Source of the DNA: Pseudomonas sp. BGr12
Lineage (GTDB): Bacteria; Pseudomonadota; Gammaproteobacteria; Pseudomonadales; Pseudomonadaceae
DNA: 24,572 nt
NCBI RefSeq assembly: GCF_030272895.1
Contig: NZ_JALRNF010000058.1
Coordinates: 1-24,572, forward strand
Direction of reading: 5' to 3'
Shown: piece after piece, positions 7,484 through 15,569 of the stretch
How the letters are laid out: the number at the start of each line of letters is the position of its first letter
Numbering within the stretch: the stretch's first letter is position 1
Notes under the pieces: generated by a model
Told to the model about the DNA's origin: nothing
Database searches by the model: none
Seen by the model: only the letters and a program-made list of their open reading frames with translations
Position numbers and translations under genes: made by a program

Positions 7484-9184
7484 TTATGCCAGAGCCTGCC
7501 AGGCGAACTCCACGCATGCGCGCCGCCCGTCGTCGGCCCACTCGGCGTGTCGGCTCAGCCGACGTATCAGGTTCAGCCCGCGCCCGCACAAGCCTTGTTC
7601 GACCAGTGGACGCGCGAGCACCTTGCTCACATTGAAACCCTTGCCGCTGTCTTGCACCTCGATGACCAGACGTCCGCCACTGCCCTGGGGCTCAACCTTG
7701 AGGCCAACGCGAATGTAGCCGTCGGACAACGCCTGCAAGCGCTCATTGCGCTGCCGGTAATATTCGGCAAAACCCCGGACATCCTGCTTGAGCCCGGAGT
7801 CCAGCCCCAGCACCCCATGCTCCAGGGCATTGGAATACAGCTCGTTGAGGACACTGTGCAAGGCCCCGTTCTGGGCCCGCAAGCCATGGATCTCCTGCAG
7901 CAGTTGCAGCAGGTACGGCAGCGGATTGAAGCGCTTGAGCGTCTCGGCCCGGAACTCGAACTGCAACGACCAGTCCGGCGGTGCACACTGCCCGCTATCG
8001 GAGTACATCAGCGGCGCCGGGGTCAGTTCGTCGGCATCGACCATGCGGATTTCCAGCAGGCTGACGTCGTCTCGGCAGCGCCCGCGAAAGGCGTCCAGCG
8101 CCCCGAGCACTTCCTCGAACAACAACGGCGGCTGGCGATTGTCCGCCAGCACCCGCAGCAGGCGCTCGACCCCGAACAACTGGTCGTGCTCGTTGCTGGT
8201 ATCGACCACTCCGTCCGACAGCAGCAGCAGCCGCTCGCCCAGGGCCATGGGCAGCACCTGGGTCGAATCGTCGAAGCGCTCCGGCGCCAACACGCCCAGG
8301 GGCAAGTGCCGCGACACCAGCGCCAGGGGCTCGCCACCCTCGACCGGGAGCAGGTAGCCGTCCGGCATGCCACCGTTCCACACCTCCACCACCTGGCGCT
8401 GGAAACTCAGGCTGAGCAACATCGCACAACAGAACATGTCCACCGGCAGGATGCGTTTGAGCTTGGCGTTCATCTCCCGCAGGATCTGCGCCAGGCCATA
8501 GCCCTTGGCGGTCATGCCGTAGAACACCTCGGCCAGGGGCATGGCGCCGACCGCCGCCGGCAAGCCGTGACCGGTGAAATCCCCCAGCAGCACGTGCATG
8601 TCGCCGGAGGGGGCGAATGCCGCCAGCAGCAGGTCGCCGTTGAACAATGCGTAGGGCGATTGCAGGTAGCGGATATTCGCCGCACTCAGGCAACCGGCAT
8701 GGGCCACCTTGTCGAACACCGCCTTGGCCACCCGCTGCTCGTTGAGCAGGTGATGGTGGTGATGGGCAATCTGGTCGCGCTGCTCCAGCACCATGGCCTG
8801 CAACCGGCGCAGGCGATCCATGGCCTTGATCTTGGCGGCCAGGATCGCTGCGTTGTAGGGCTTTGCCAGAAAGTCGTCGCCACCGGCCTCCAGGCAGCGT
8901 ACCAGCGCCTCTTCCTCGCTCAGGGAGGTCAGGAAGATGATCGGTACCAGCGCCTCGCCGGCCAGGGCCTTGATCTGCCGGGCCGCCTCGAAGCCGTCCA
9001 TCACCGGCATCAGCGCATCGAGCAACACCAGGTGCGGGCGCCGCTCGGCAAACAGCGCCACCGCCTGCTCACCGTTCTCGGCTGTGAGCACGGCATGGCC
9101 CTGCCTGGCGACGATACGCGCCAGCAACAGACGATCTGCCGCGCCATCTTCGGCGATGAGCACGGTCAGGGTCGATTCCGGCAT
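7484..9184 (-). CDS. hsbR: HsbR-like response regulator: REC + PP2C phosphatase + HATPase kinase
   Basis: This partner-switching regulator has three domains. REC (about 6-120) has acidic Asp12-type residues, phospho-acceptor Asp56 (LLDALMP) and Lys108. A PP2C/SpoIIE-like phosphatase domain (about 175-380) has metal-binding aspartates in GDFTGHG (201-207), LLSDGVVD (322-329) and RDDVSLL (371-377). A C-terminal anti-sigma-type HATPase domain (about 410-566) has N-box NELYSNALEHG (447-457), DSGKGF (512-517) and GLCGRGLNL (531-539). In P. aeruginosa this architecture (PA3346) both phosphorylates and dephosphorylates the STAS protein HsbA under control of HptB. I place the start at ATG 9184, 8 bp after the hsbA stop. 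A TTG at 9196 would overlap that stop and add four residues, and neither start has a strong ribosome site. The linker contains five consecutive histidines (141-145). Confidence 0.9.
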   Translation of the reverse strand: MPESTLTVLIAEDGAADRLLLARIVARQGHAVLTAENGEQAVALFAERRPHLVLLDALMPVMDGFEAARQIKALAGEALVPIIFLTSLSEEEALVRCLEAGGDDFLAKPYNAAILAAKIKAMDRLRRLQAMVLEQRDQIAHHHHHLLNEQRVAKAVFDKVAHAGCLSAANIRYLQSPYALFNGDLLLAAFAPSGDMHVLLGDFTGHGLPAAVGAMPLAEVFYGMTAKGYGLAQILREMNAKLKRILPVDMFCCAMLLSLSFQRQVVEVWNGGMPDGYLLPVEGGEPLALVSRHLPLGVLAPERFDDSTQVLPMALGERLLLLSDGVVDTSNEHDQLFGVERLLRVLADNRQPPLLFEEVLGALDAFRGRCRDDVSLLEIRMVDADELTPAPLMYSDSGQCAPPDWSLQFEFRAETLKRFNPLPYLLQLLQEIHGLRAQNGALHSVLNELYSNALEHGVLGLDSGLKQDVRGFAEYYRQRNERLQALSDGYIRVGLKVEPQGSGGRLVIEVQDSGKGFNVSKVLARPLVEQGLCGRGLNLIRRLSRHAEWADDGRRACVEFAWQALA

Positions 9185-9192
9185 GGCCTGGA

Positions 9193-9498
9193 TCAACTGA
9201 TGTCGAACAGCTTGTCGAAGTTGGAGATGGCGAGGATCTTGCGCACATCGGAGCTGGTGTTGACCACCCGCACCTCTGCCTCATCGCCACCGACATGGTC
9301 ACGCAGCATCAGCAGCATGCCCAGTGCCGAACTGTCGAGGTAGGTCGCCTCCTTGAGGTCGACCACCACGTAGTCGGGTCGTGACGCCTTGCGCTCATAG
9401 GCCTCGCGAAATTCCTGATGCTTGCCAAAGTCAAAGCGCCCCTTGACCTTGATCGTCAACTTTTTCCCGTCCTGGGAGACCATCGTTTCAACTGCCAT
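9193..9498 (-). CDS. hsbA: STAS-domain anti-anti-sigma factor, HsbA-like
   Basis: This 101-residue single STAS domain has the phosphorylatable serine motif YLDSSALGML (Ser56 in Asp-Ser-Ser), identical in register to HsbA of P. aeruginosa. The start is ATG 9498 with AAGGAA about 9 nt upstream. In-frame codons further upstream run into the fliJ-hsbA gap and are unlikely. In the known system, unphosphorylated HsbA binds the anti-sigma28 factor FlgM and frees FliA for motility. Phosphorylated HsbA binds the diguanylate cyclase HsbD and favours biofilm. flgM and hsbD are not in the window. It is the first gene of a three-gene set with hsbR and hptB, 93 bp after fliJ. Confidence 0.9.
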   Translation of the reverse strand: MAVETMVSQDGKKLTIKVKGRFDFGKHQEFREAYERKASRPDYVVVDLKEATYLDSSALGMLLMLRDHVGGDEAEVRVVNTSSDVRKILAISNFDKLFDIS

Positions 9499-9591
9499 GC
9501 AGGCGATTCCTTCCGTTATGACGATTGCAGACACCCACAAGGTGTAGCAGCCAGGTGCCGCAGCGGCAACCTGCGCCGACCAAAGCCCCGC

Positions 9592-10044
9592 TCAGTAGCG
9601 ATCGTGGCGCGGCAAGCGCTGGGACAGTTCGTCGAGCAATTTCTGCTCGCGCTTGTCCTCGATCGCCCGGGCTTCGTCGATATAGCGCTGGACCAGCTTG
9701 CGCAGGCCTTCGACCCGGGCATAGGCCTGTTGCCAGGTGCCGCGGGCATTGTTGAGGTTGTTCTGGTGCCAGGCCAGGCTCTGGCGCTGCTGGGTCATGG
9801 CGCTCTCCAGCTGGCCGAGAAAGCGCTGGTAATTGACCAGCCAGCTGCCGGACACGCCCTGCCCGCCGCGGTTGATCCACTGCAGTTGATAGTCTTCGCG
9901 AAAGCGGTCGAGTTCGGCGAGCTTGGCCTGGGCCTGGCTCACCTGCTGCTGGAACTGCCCCAGGCGCCGGGCGGCCTGGCGCTCGGCGTCCTCGGCCATT
10001 TCCACCACCGGCGTCAGACGCGCCGCGCGACTGGGCTGGGCCAT
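9592..10044 (-). CDS. fliJ: FliJ, export-apparatus chaperone / ATPase stalk
   Basis: FliJ is a coiled-coil protein that inserts into the FliI hexamer, links it to FlhA and escorts export chaperones. The 150-residue product is almost wholly helical and charged, with long Gln/Ala/Arg-rich heptads through about residues 15-135 (for example RLGQFQQQVSQAQAKLAELD). This fits the family in size and composition. ATG 10044 lies 6 bp after the fliI stop. It ends the fliE-fliJ unit. Sequence alone is not very distinctive, but position makes the call secure. Confidence 0.93.
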   Translation of the reverse strand: MAQPSRAARLTPVVEMAEDAERQAARRLGQFQQQVSQAQAKLAELDRFREDYQLQWINRGGQGVSGSWLVNYQRFLGQLESAMTQQRQSLAWHQNNLNNARGTWQQAYARVEGLRKLVQRYIDEARAIEDKREQKLLDELSQRLPRHDRY

Positions 10045-10050
10045 GGGCTA

Positions 10051-11418
10051 TCAGCCCCCCGCGCCAGGGTTGGGCGGGGCAAAGATGCCTGCCAGGTGCT
10101 CGCGGCTCTGCTGCTGGCTGACGTTTTCGCGCAGGCCCTGGCGCAGGAAGTGCACCAGCTTGGGCTGCAGGGCAATCGCCAGGTCCGTCTCGGCATCGCC
10201 GCCAGCCACATAGGCGCCGACGCTGATCAGGTCGCGACTCTGCGACAGGCGCGACCACAGTTGCTTGAACTGCTGGGCCTCGCTCATCTGCGCGGGGCTG
10301 ACCACCTGCGGCATGACCCGGCTGATCGAGGCCTCGATATCGATGGCCGGGTAGTGCCCCTCCTCGGCCAGGCGCCGGGACAGCACGATGTGGCCGTCGA
10401 GTACGCCCCGGGCCGAGTCGGCGATCGGGTCCTGCTGGTCGTCGCCTTCGGACAGCACGGTGTAGAAGGCGGTGATCGAACCACCACCCGCCTCGCCATT
10501 ACCGGCGCGCTCCACCAGCTTGGGCAGCTTGGCGAATACCGACGGCGGATAACCCTTGGTCGCCGGCGGCTCGCCGATGGCCAGGGCGATTTCCCGCTGG
10601 GCCTGGGCAAAGCGGGTCAGCGAATCCATCAGCAACAGGACATTCTTGCCCTTGTCGCGGAAATACTCGGCGATGCGCGTGCAGTACATGGCCGCACGCA
10701 GGCGCATCAGCGGCGCGTCGTCGGCGGGCGACGCCACCACCACCGAACGCTTGAGCCCTTCCTCGCCGAGGATGTGCTCGATGAATTCCTTCACCTCGCG
10801 ACCCCGTTCGCCGATCAGGCCGACCACGATGATCTCGGCTTCGGTGAAGCGGGTCATCATGCCCAGCAGCACCGACTTACCCACACCGGTACCGGCGAAC
10901 AGGCCCAAGCGCTGGCCGCGCCCCACGGTCAGCAGGCCGTTGATGCTGCGGATGCCGACGTCCAGCGGCTGGCTGATCGGGTCACGGTTGAGCGGGTTGA
11001 TGGTCGGGCCATCCATCGGCACCCAGTCTTCGGCCTTCATCCCGCCCTTGCCATCCAGCGCCCGGCCGGCGCCATCGAGCACCCGGCCGAGCATGCTCAT
11101 GCCCATGGGCAGGCGGCCGTTGTCGGCCAGCGGCACCACCCGCGCCCCGGGGGCGATGCCGGCGACGCTGCCGACCGGCATGAGGAACACCTTGCCCCCG
11201 GCAAAGCCCATGACTTCGGCCTCGACCCGCACCGGGTGATAGCTGTCGTCGTTGATCACCACGCAGCGACTGCCGATGGCCGCGCGCAGCCCTTCGGCCT
11301 CCAGGGTCAGGCCGACCATGCGCAGCAGCCGCCCTTCGACCACAGGCTGGGCAGGCAGCTTCACATTGTCGGCATAAGTGCCCAGGCGCTTGCCGAAGCT
11401 GGTGCGTTCAAGGCGCAT
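10051..11418 (-). CDS. fliI: FliI, flagellum-specific export ATPase
   Basis: This F1-beta-like ATPase energises type III export of flagellar proteins. The 455-residue product carries the Walker A loop AGTGVGKS (175-182), the catalytic-Glu region GERGREV (203-209, Glu208), Walker B LLLMDS (261-266) and the following [10 protein letters not shown]. The N-terminal beta domain and C-terminal helical domain are complete. Start ATG 11418 lies inside the end of fliH, with an 11-bp overlap, so translation of the two is likely coupled. fliJ follows after 6 bp. Confidence 0.97.
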   Translation of the reverse strand: MRLERTSFGKRLGTYADNVKLPAQPVVEGRLLRMVGLTLEAEGLRAAIGSRCVVINDDSYHPVRVEAEVMGFAGGKVFLMPVGSVAGIAPGARVVPLADNGRLPMGMSMLGRVLDGAGRALDGKGGMKAEDWVPMDGPTINPLNRDPISQPLDVGIRSINGLLTVGRGQRLGLFAGTGVGKSVLLGMMTRFTEAEIIVVGLIGERGREVKEFIEHILGEEGLKRSVVVASPADDAPLMRLRAAMYCTRIAEYFRDKGKNVLLLMDSLTRFAQAQREIALAIGEPPATKGYPPSVFAKLPKLVERAGNGEAGGGSITAFYTVLSEGDDQQDPIADSARGVLDGHIVLSRRLAEEGHYPAIDIEASISRVMPQVVSPAQMSEAQQFKQLWSRLSQSRDLISVGAYVAGGDAETDLAIALQPKLVHFLRQGLRENVSQQQSREHLAGIFAPPNPGAGG

Positions 11419-12175
11419 CGGGGGTGTCCAGGTCGACTTTCAGGTCCGCCGCCGCCGGGTGCAGGCCCTGGTCATGCAGTTGATCGAACAGTTGCGCCAG
11501 GGCCTTCTCGATACGGGTTTCCATGCTCGCATCGATGCGGCTGTGGTCGGTCTCGATGCGGCAGCCACCCGGCAGCAAGGTGTCGTCCTCGAGCAGCTTC
11601 CAGCGCTCTTCATGACGCTCGCGCAAGGCTTTGACCCGTTCGAAGTCCTGCGGATTGATATGGATGCGGATGTTCTCGGCACCCATGGGCAGCAGCTTCA
11701 GGGCTTCACGCAGCACCTGGCCGATCTGGCTGGAATCGCTGCGCAGCTCGCGACCGATGACTTCCCGGGCCATGTGCGCGACCAGGTGGACCACGGCTTT
11801 TTCGATCTGCGTGTCCTGCTCGGCAATGGGCTCAAGCAGGTGACCCATCAGTTGCTCAAGGCTGGCCAGCTTGGCAGCCAGGGCCACTTCGGCCTCCTGG
11901 CGAACCTTGAGCTGGGTGCTGTGGAACCCCTCGCGCTCGCCGGTGGCGAAACCTTCGTTGTAGGCTTCCTGGCGGATGCTTTCGAGCTCTTCGAGGGTCA
12001 GCGGCTGGACCTCCTCCAGCGGCACTTCCTCGACTTCTTCCTGAATGACTTCAGGTTCCGGCTCGGGTTCGGGCTCAGGCTCGGGTTCCGGATCGAAGCT
12101 GGGCAGCGCCCAGCGATCGAAGCCCTCGATATCGTCGGCGCGAATCAGTTCACTCAGGTGCTCGTTGGTCGACAT
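11408..12175 (-). CDS. fliH: FliH, negative regulator / adaptor of the FliI ATPase
   Basis: FliH dimerises, binds FliI and tethers the ATPase complex to FliN. I place the start at ATG 12175 ([10 protein letters not shown], 255 residues). A GTG at 12187 is possible, and neither start has a strong ribosome site. After the first 28 residues there are seven consecutive Pro-Glu pairs (29-42) and then a Glu-rich segment. A coiled-coil stalk follows, and then the V-ATPase-E-like C-terminal domain ([35 protein letters not shown]). The Pro-Glu repeat is encoded with varied codons, so it is a protein-level repeat rather than recent slippage. fliG lies 139 bp upstream, with a REPIN in the gap. Confidence 0.94.
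   Translation of the reverse strand: MSTNEHLSELIRADDIEGFDRWALPSFDPEPEPEPEPEPEPEVIQEEVEEVPLEEVQPLTLEELESIRQEAYNEGFATGEREGFHSTQLKVRQEAEVALAAKLASLEQLMGHLLEPIAEQDTQIEKAVVHLVAHMAREVIGRELRSDSSQIGQVLREALKLLPMGAENIRIHINPQDFERVKALRERHEERWKLLEDDTLLPGGCRIETDHSRIDASMETRIEKALAQLFDQLHDQGLHPAAADLKVDLDTPDAP
12050..12091 (-). repeat. Hexamer-based (Pro-Glu)7 coding repeat in fliH
   Basis: Seven in-frame CCN-GAR units encode a Pro-Glu heptarepeat in the N-terminal part of FliH. The third codon positions differ between units, so the DNA repeat is imperfect. Confidence 0.9.
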
Positions 12176-12226
12176 GATTGCACGCACTCATAAAACAGGT
12201 TCAGGCGAAAATTGCTGGGGGACCCA

Positions 12227-12298
12227 TCGCGGGGCAAGCCCGCTCCTACAGGAGCGATTTGATCTGTGCCCCCATGTAGGAGCGGGCTTGCCCCGCGA
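12227..12298. repeat. REPIN (perfect 23-bp inverted REP pair), fliG-fliH gap
   Basis: 12227-12249 and 12276-12298 are exact reverse complements (CGGGGCAAGCCCGCTCCTAC core and its complement), with a 26-base loop. The REP units are of the same P. putida type as at 5652-5721 but arranged the other way round, with the CCTAC/GTAGG ends facing inward. It lies between the fliG stop (12315) and the fliH start, so it is transcribed inside the fliE-fliJ unit. It would form a long mRNA hairpin there. Confidence 0.95.
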
Positions 12299-12314
12299 CA
12301 GGCCTCACGCCTTG

Positions 12315-13334
12315 TCAGATCATCTCTTCGGCGCCCTTGCCGCCGAGCACGATCTCGCCGGCCTCGGCCATGCGCCGGGCGATGGTGAGGATTTCCTTCT
12401 GCGCCGCCTCGACGTCGCTGACCCGTACCGGCCCCTTGGCCTCGAGGTCGTCGCGCAACAGTTCCGAGGCACGCTTGGACATGTTCTTGAAGATCTTGTC
12501 CTTGACCTTTTCGTCGGCGCCCTTGAGCGAGACCACCAGCACATCGGAGGACACTTCGCGCAGCAACGCCTGGATGCCGCGGTCGTCGACATCGGCCAGG
12601 TTGTTGAAGACGAACATCAGGTCTTCGATCTGCTCGGAGAGGTCGCCGTCGATGTCGCGGATCGCGTCCATCAGTTGGCCTTCCACGGAGCTGTCGAGGA
12701 AGTTCATGATGTCGGCAGCACGCTTGATACCACCCAGGGTGGTGCGCGCGGCGTTGGAGTTGCCGGAGAACTGCTTCTCGAGGATCTGGTTGAGTTCCTT
12801 GAGCGCTGCCGGTTGCACGGTGTTGAGCGAAGACACGCGCAGGATGATGTCCAGACGCACCTTGTGGTCGAAGTTGCCCAGCACCTCGCCGGCCTGGTCC
12901 GGGTCCAGGTAGGCCACCACGATCGCCTGGATCTGCGGGTGCTCGTAACGGATGACATCGGCCACCGCACGCGGCTCCATCCACTTGAGGCTGTCCAGGC
13001 CGCTGGTGTTGCCACCGAGCAGGATGCGGTCGATCAGGCCGTTGGCCTTGTCCTCGCCCAACGCCTGGGTGAGCATCTTGCGGATGTAGCCGTCAGAGCC
13101 GACGCCCAGGCTGGTCTGGTCGCCGACGATCTCGACGAACTCGCTCATCACCTGCTCGACCTGCTCGCGGTGGACGTTGCCCATCTGCGCCATGGCCACG
13201 CCGACCCGCTGCACTTCCTTCGGTCCCATGTGCCGCAGCACCTGGGCGGCATCGGTTTCGCCCAGGGACAGCAGCAGGATCGCTGCCTTGTCGACCCGGC
13301 TCAGTTTGGCGGTAAGGGCTCGGTTATCACTCAT
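12315..13334 (-). CDS. fliG: FliG, flagellar motor switch / torque-generating protein
   Basis: FliG is the C-ring rotor protein that touches the stators and sits on FliF. The 339-residue product has an N-terminal FliF-binding domain and a middle domain with the EHPQ motif (131-134). Next come the MFVF hinge motif (240-243) and a C-terminal domain with the charged torque helix (RGIQALLREV, then KGADEKVKDKIFKNMSKRA). ATG 13334 overlaps the 3' end of fliF by 8 bp. The gap to fliH is longer than usual for this operon because of the REPIN. Confidence 0.97.
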   Translation of the reverse strand: MSDNRALTAKLSRVDKAAILLLSLGETDAAQVLRHMGPKEVQRVGVAMAQMGNVHREQVEQVMSEFVEIVGDQTSLGVGSDGYIRKMLTQALGEDKANGLIDRILLGGNTSGLDSLKWMEPRAVADVIRYEHPQIQAIVVAYLDPDQAGEVLGNFDHKVRLDIILRVSSLNTVQPAALKELNQILEKQFSGNSNAARTTLGGIKRAADIMNFLDSSVEGQLMDAIRDIDGDLSEQIEDLMFVFNNLADVDDRGIQALLREVSSDVLVVSLKGADEKVKDKIFKNMSKRASELLRDDLEAKGPVRVSDVEAAQKEILTIARRMAEAGEIVLGGKGAEEMI

Positions 13335-15108
13335 CGGCGTTGATCCACTCTTTCACGACCTGGGCCACACGACCCGGGTCTTCGGCCACCAGGCTCTTGA
13401 TTGCGTTGAGCTGCGCATCGTAGCCCTCGCTCGGGCTCGGCAGCAGAATGCTTTGCGGACCACCCAGGCTGACGCGGTCGTTGGCCAGTTCGCCATCCAG
13501 ACCGATCATGCCGCCCAGTTCCATGTCGCCATCGGCACCGGCGTTCTGCTTGCCATTGCCGGTGATGTTGTTGAGTACCGGACGCAGCACGCCGAACACC
13601 AGGACCAGGATGAACAGTACGCCCATGACCTGCTTGATGATGTCCCAGAACCACGGCTGCGAGTAGAACGGAATCTCGGCGATCACTTCACCGCGGTCGG
13701 CGGCGAACGGCACGTTGATCACGCTGACACTGTCGCCGCGGCTGGCGTCGAAGCCCACCGCATCCTGGACCAGGCGAGTAAAGCGCGCCAGGTCTTCGGC
13801 GCCCCAGGGCGCACGGGTGCTTTCGCCGGTGGCCGGGTCGATCTTGACCTGGTCGTCGACCACCACCGCCACCGACAGGCGCGACAGGCGGCCCTGCTGC
13901 TGGCGGGTGTGGCTGATGGAGCGGTCCAGCTCGAAGTTCTTGGTCGACTGATTGCGCTTGTCGGCCGGGTAAGGCGCCAGCATCGGCTGGCCGGTGGCCG
14001 GGTCCATGACCTGCTGGCCGTTGGCGTCGAGCAGAGGCTGGCCTGGCTGCACGGCCGCGGTCGCACCCGGGGTGCCACCGGTGGTCTGCGGCGCCGAGGC
14101 AGGGCCTGGCGGCTGGTTGCTCAGGGCGCCCGGCACGCCTTGTGGCGGCATGCTGCTGGAGCGTTGTTCGCTGACCGACTGCTCGCTGCGCAGCGCCGGT
14201 TGATCGGGGTTGAATTGCTCGGAGGTGGACTCGACGGCGCTGAAGTCGACATCGGCGGAGACTTCGGCCTTGTAGCGGTCGTTGCCCAGCACCGGTTGCA
14301 GGATGTTGTGCACGCGCTGGGTGAGCATGCCTTCCATGCGCCGGCTGTAGTCGAACTGCTTGCCGGCCATGGTCAATTCGGAGTTGTTGATCTGGTCGGA
14401 CAGCAGGTTGCCCTTCTGGTCGACCACCGTGACCTGGGACTTGTCCAACTCCGGCACACTGGTCGCTACCAGGTTGACGATAGCCATCACCTGGCCCGCC
14501 TCCAGGCTGCGGCCCGGGTACAGTTCGACCAGTACCGAGGCGCTGGGGCGACGCTCGTCGCGCACGAACACCGAACTCTTCGGAATCGCCAGGTGCACCC
14601 GCGCGGCCTTGACGTTGTTGAGGCTGGAAACGGTGCGCGCCAGTTCACCTTCAAGGCCACGACGGTAACGGGTGGCTTCCATGAACTGGCTGGTGCCCAG
14701 GCCCTGCTCCTTGTCGAGGATCTCGAAACCGACATTGCCATCGCCCGGCGCTACGCCGGCGGCGGCCAGCTTCAGGCGGGCACGGGAAAGGTCTTCGGCC
14801 TTGACCAGCAGGACGCCGGAATTGGGTTCGACGTTGTAGGGAATATCGGCAGCGGCCAGGGTATCCATGACCTGCTTGGTGTCCATGCCGGCCAGGCTGC
14901 CGAACAACGGACGGTAATCGGGTTGCTGCGACCAGAGCACCACGGCGAAACCGATCGCCACGCTCGCCGCCAGGCCCACCAGCAGGCCCACCTGGCGCAG
15001 CACGGGCATCTGCGCGATGTTTTCCAGGAACGACAGGCCGAACAGCGGCGGCTTTGCCTCTGTTGCACTGCCTTTGGCGGGCACGTTATCGACGACTGCT
15101 TCGGCCAT
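13327..15108 (-). CDS. fliF: FliF, MS-ring protein
   Basis: FliF forms the MS ring in the inner membrane, the base for rotor and export gate. The 593-residue protein has a first membrane helix at about 38-59, large periplasmic ring-building domains, a flexible Pro/Gln/Ser-rich stretch at about 295-385 and a second membrane helix at about 488-510. It ends with a cytoplasmic FliG-binding tail (AIKSLVAEDPGRVAQVVKEW). ATG 15108 lies 15 bp after fliE. The overlap with fliG (8 bp) suggests coupled synthesis of the two partners. Confidence 0.97.
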   Translation of the reverse strand: MAEAVVDNVPAKGSATEAKPPLFGLSFLENIAQMPVLRQVGLLVGLAASVAIGFAVVLWSQQPDYRPLFGSLAGMDTKQVMDTLAAADIPYNVEPNSGVLLVKAEDLSRARLKLAAAGVAPGDGNVGFEILDKEQGLGTSQFMEATRYRRGLEGELARTVSSLNNVKAARVHLAIPKSSVFVRDERRPSASVLVELYPGRSLEAGQVMAIVNLVATSVPELDKSQVTVVDQKGNLLSDQINNSELTMAGKQFDYSRRMEGMLTQRVHNILQPVLGNDRYKAEVSADVDFSAVESTSEQFNPDQPALRSEQSVSEQRSSSMPPQGVPGALSNQPPGPASAPQTTGGTPGATAAVQPGQPLLDANGQQVMDPATGQPMLAPYPADKRNQSTKNFELDRSISHTRQQQGRLSRLSVAVVVDDQVKIDPATGESTRAPWGAEDLARFTRLVQDAVGFDASRGDSVSVINVPFAADRGEVIAEIPFYSQPWFWDIIKQVMGVLFILVLVFGVLRPVLNNITGNGKQNAGADGDMELGGMIGLDGELANDRVSLGGPQSILLPSPSEGYDAQLNAIKSLVAEDPGRVAQVVKEWINADE

Positions 15109-15123
15109 GACTCAATCTCGCCC

Positions 15124-15450
15124 TTAAACCGGCATCTGCATGATGTCTTGATAGGCCTGGACCAGCTTGTTGCGCACCTGGGTCAAGGCTTGGAAGGAAA
15201 CGCTGGCCTTTTGCGAGGCGATCATCACATCGGTGAGGTCCACGCCGCTCTTGCCGATCTCGAAGGCGTTGGCCAGTTGCGTGGAAGCCTGCTGGGTGTC
15301 GCTGACCTTGTTGATGGCCTGCCCCAGCATGTCGGCAAAGTTGCTCGAACCCAGCTCCGGCGCGGCGCCCACCTTGGGCATCGACATGGCGTCCATTTGC
15401 ATGGCTCGCATGTCCAACATCAATCGATTGAATTCAACACCTTGGCTCAT
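15124..15450 (-). CDS. fliE: FliE, MS ring-rod junction protein
   Basis: FliE joins the MS ring to the rod and is the first exported substrate. The start is ATG 15450 ([10 protein letters not shown]), giving 108 residues, the usual family size. The frame is open further upstream, but that stretch runs toward the sigma54 promoter and is not credible coding sequence. The C-terminal part has the FliE signature ([20 protein letters not shown] and [16 protein letters not shown]). It is the first gene of the fliEFGHIJ unit, about 60 bp downstream of a near-perfect sigma54 promoter. Confidence 0.96.
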   Translation of the reverse strand: MSQGVEFNRLMLDMRAMQMDAMSMPKVGAAPELGSSNFADMLGQAINKVSDTQQASTQLANAFEIGKSGVDLTDVMIASQKASVSFQALTQVRNKLVQAYQDIMQMPV

Positions 15451-15511
15451 GGACTTCTCTCTCCGACGGCCCGCATTTTTTTGACACTCACGCAGCGGAT
15501 AGGCAGGACTT

Positions 15512-15527
15512 AGCAACAAGAGTGCCA
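15512..15527 (-). promoter_or_regulatory. Sigma54 promoter of fliEFGHIJ
   Basis: Minus-strand TGGCACTCTTGTTGCT matches the -24 box TGGCAC exactly and the -12 box TTGCT exactly, with 10 bp between GG and GC. It lies between the fleR stop (15570) and the fliE start. The expected activator is FleQ. Confidence 0.92.
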
Positions 15528-15569
15528 GCTCTGCCCGCGGCCCGAACAAAAACCGGATTCAACACCCGC

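Noticed and set aside
8750..8764. Five-His run as an engineered purification tag
   Set aside because: It is internal to HsbR in natural-looking sequence with no vector sequence around it.
9499..9591. Sigma54 or sigma28 promoter between fliJ and hsbA
   Set aside because: Several TGGC or GG/GC-like strings occur, but none has the 10-bp GG-GC spacing, and no TAAAG/GCCGATAA pair is found. A promoter of another type remains possible.
7547..11634. Long plus-strand frames opposite hsbR, fliJ, fliI and fliH
   Set aside because: Same shadow pattern with His/Gln/Arg-rich composition. The minus-strand genes carry complete family motifs.
13177..15513. 778-codon plus-strand frame opposite fliF and fliE
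   Set aside because: Shadow of fliF; no recognisable domain.
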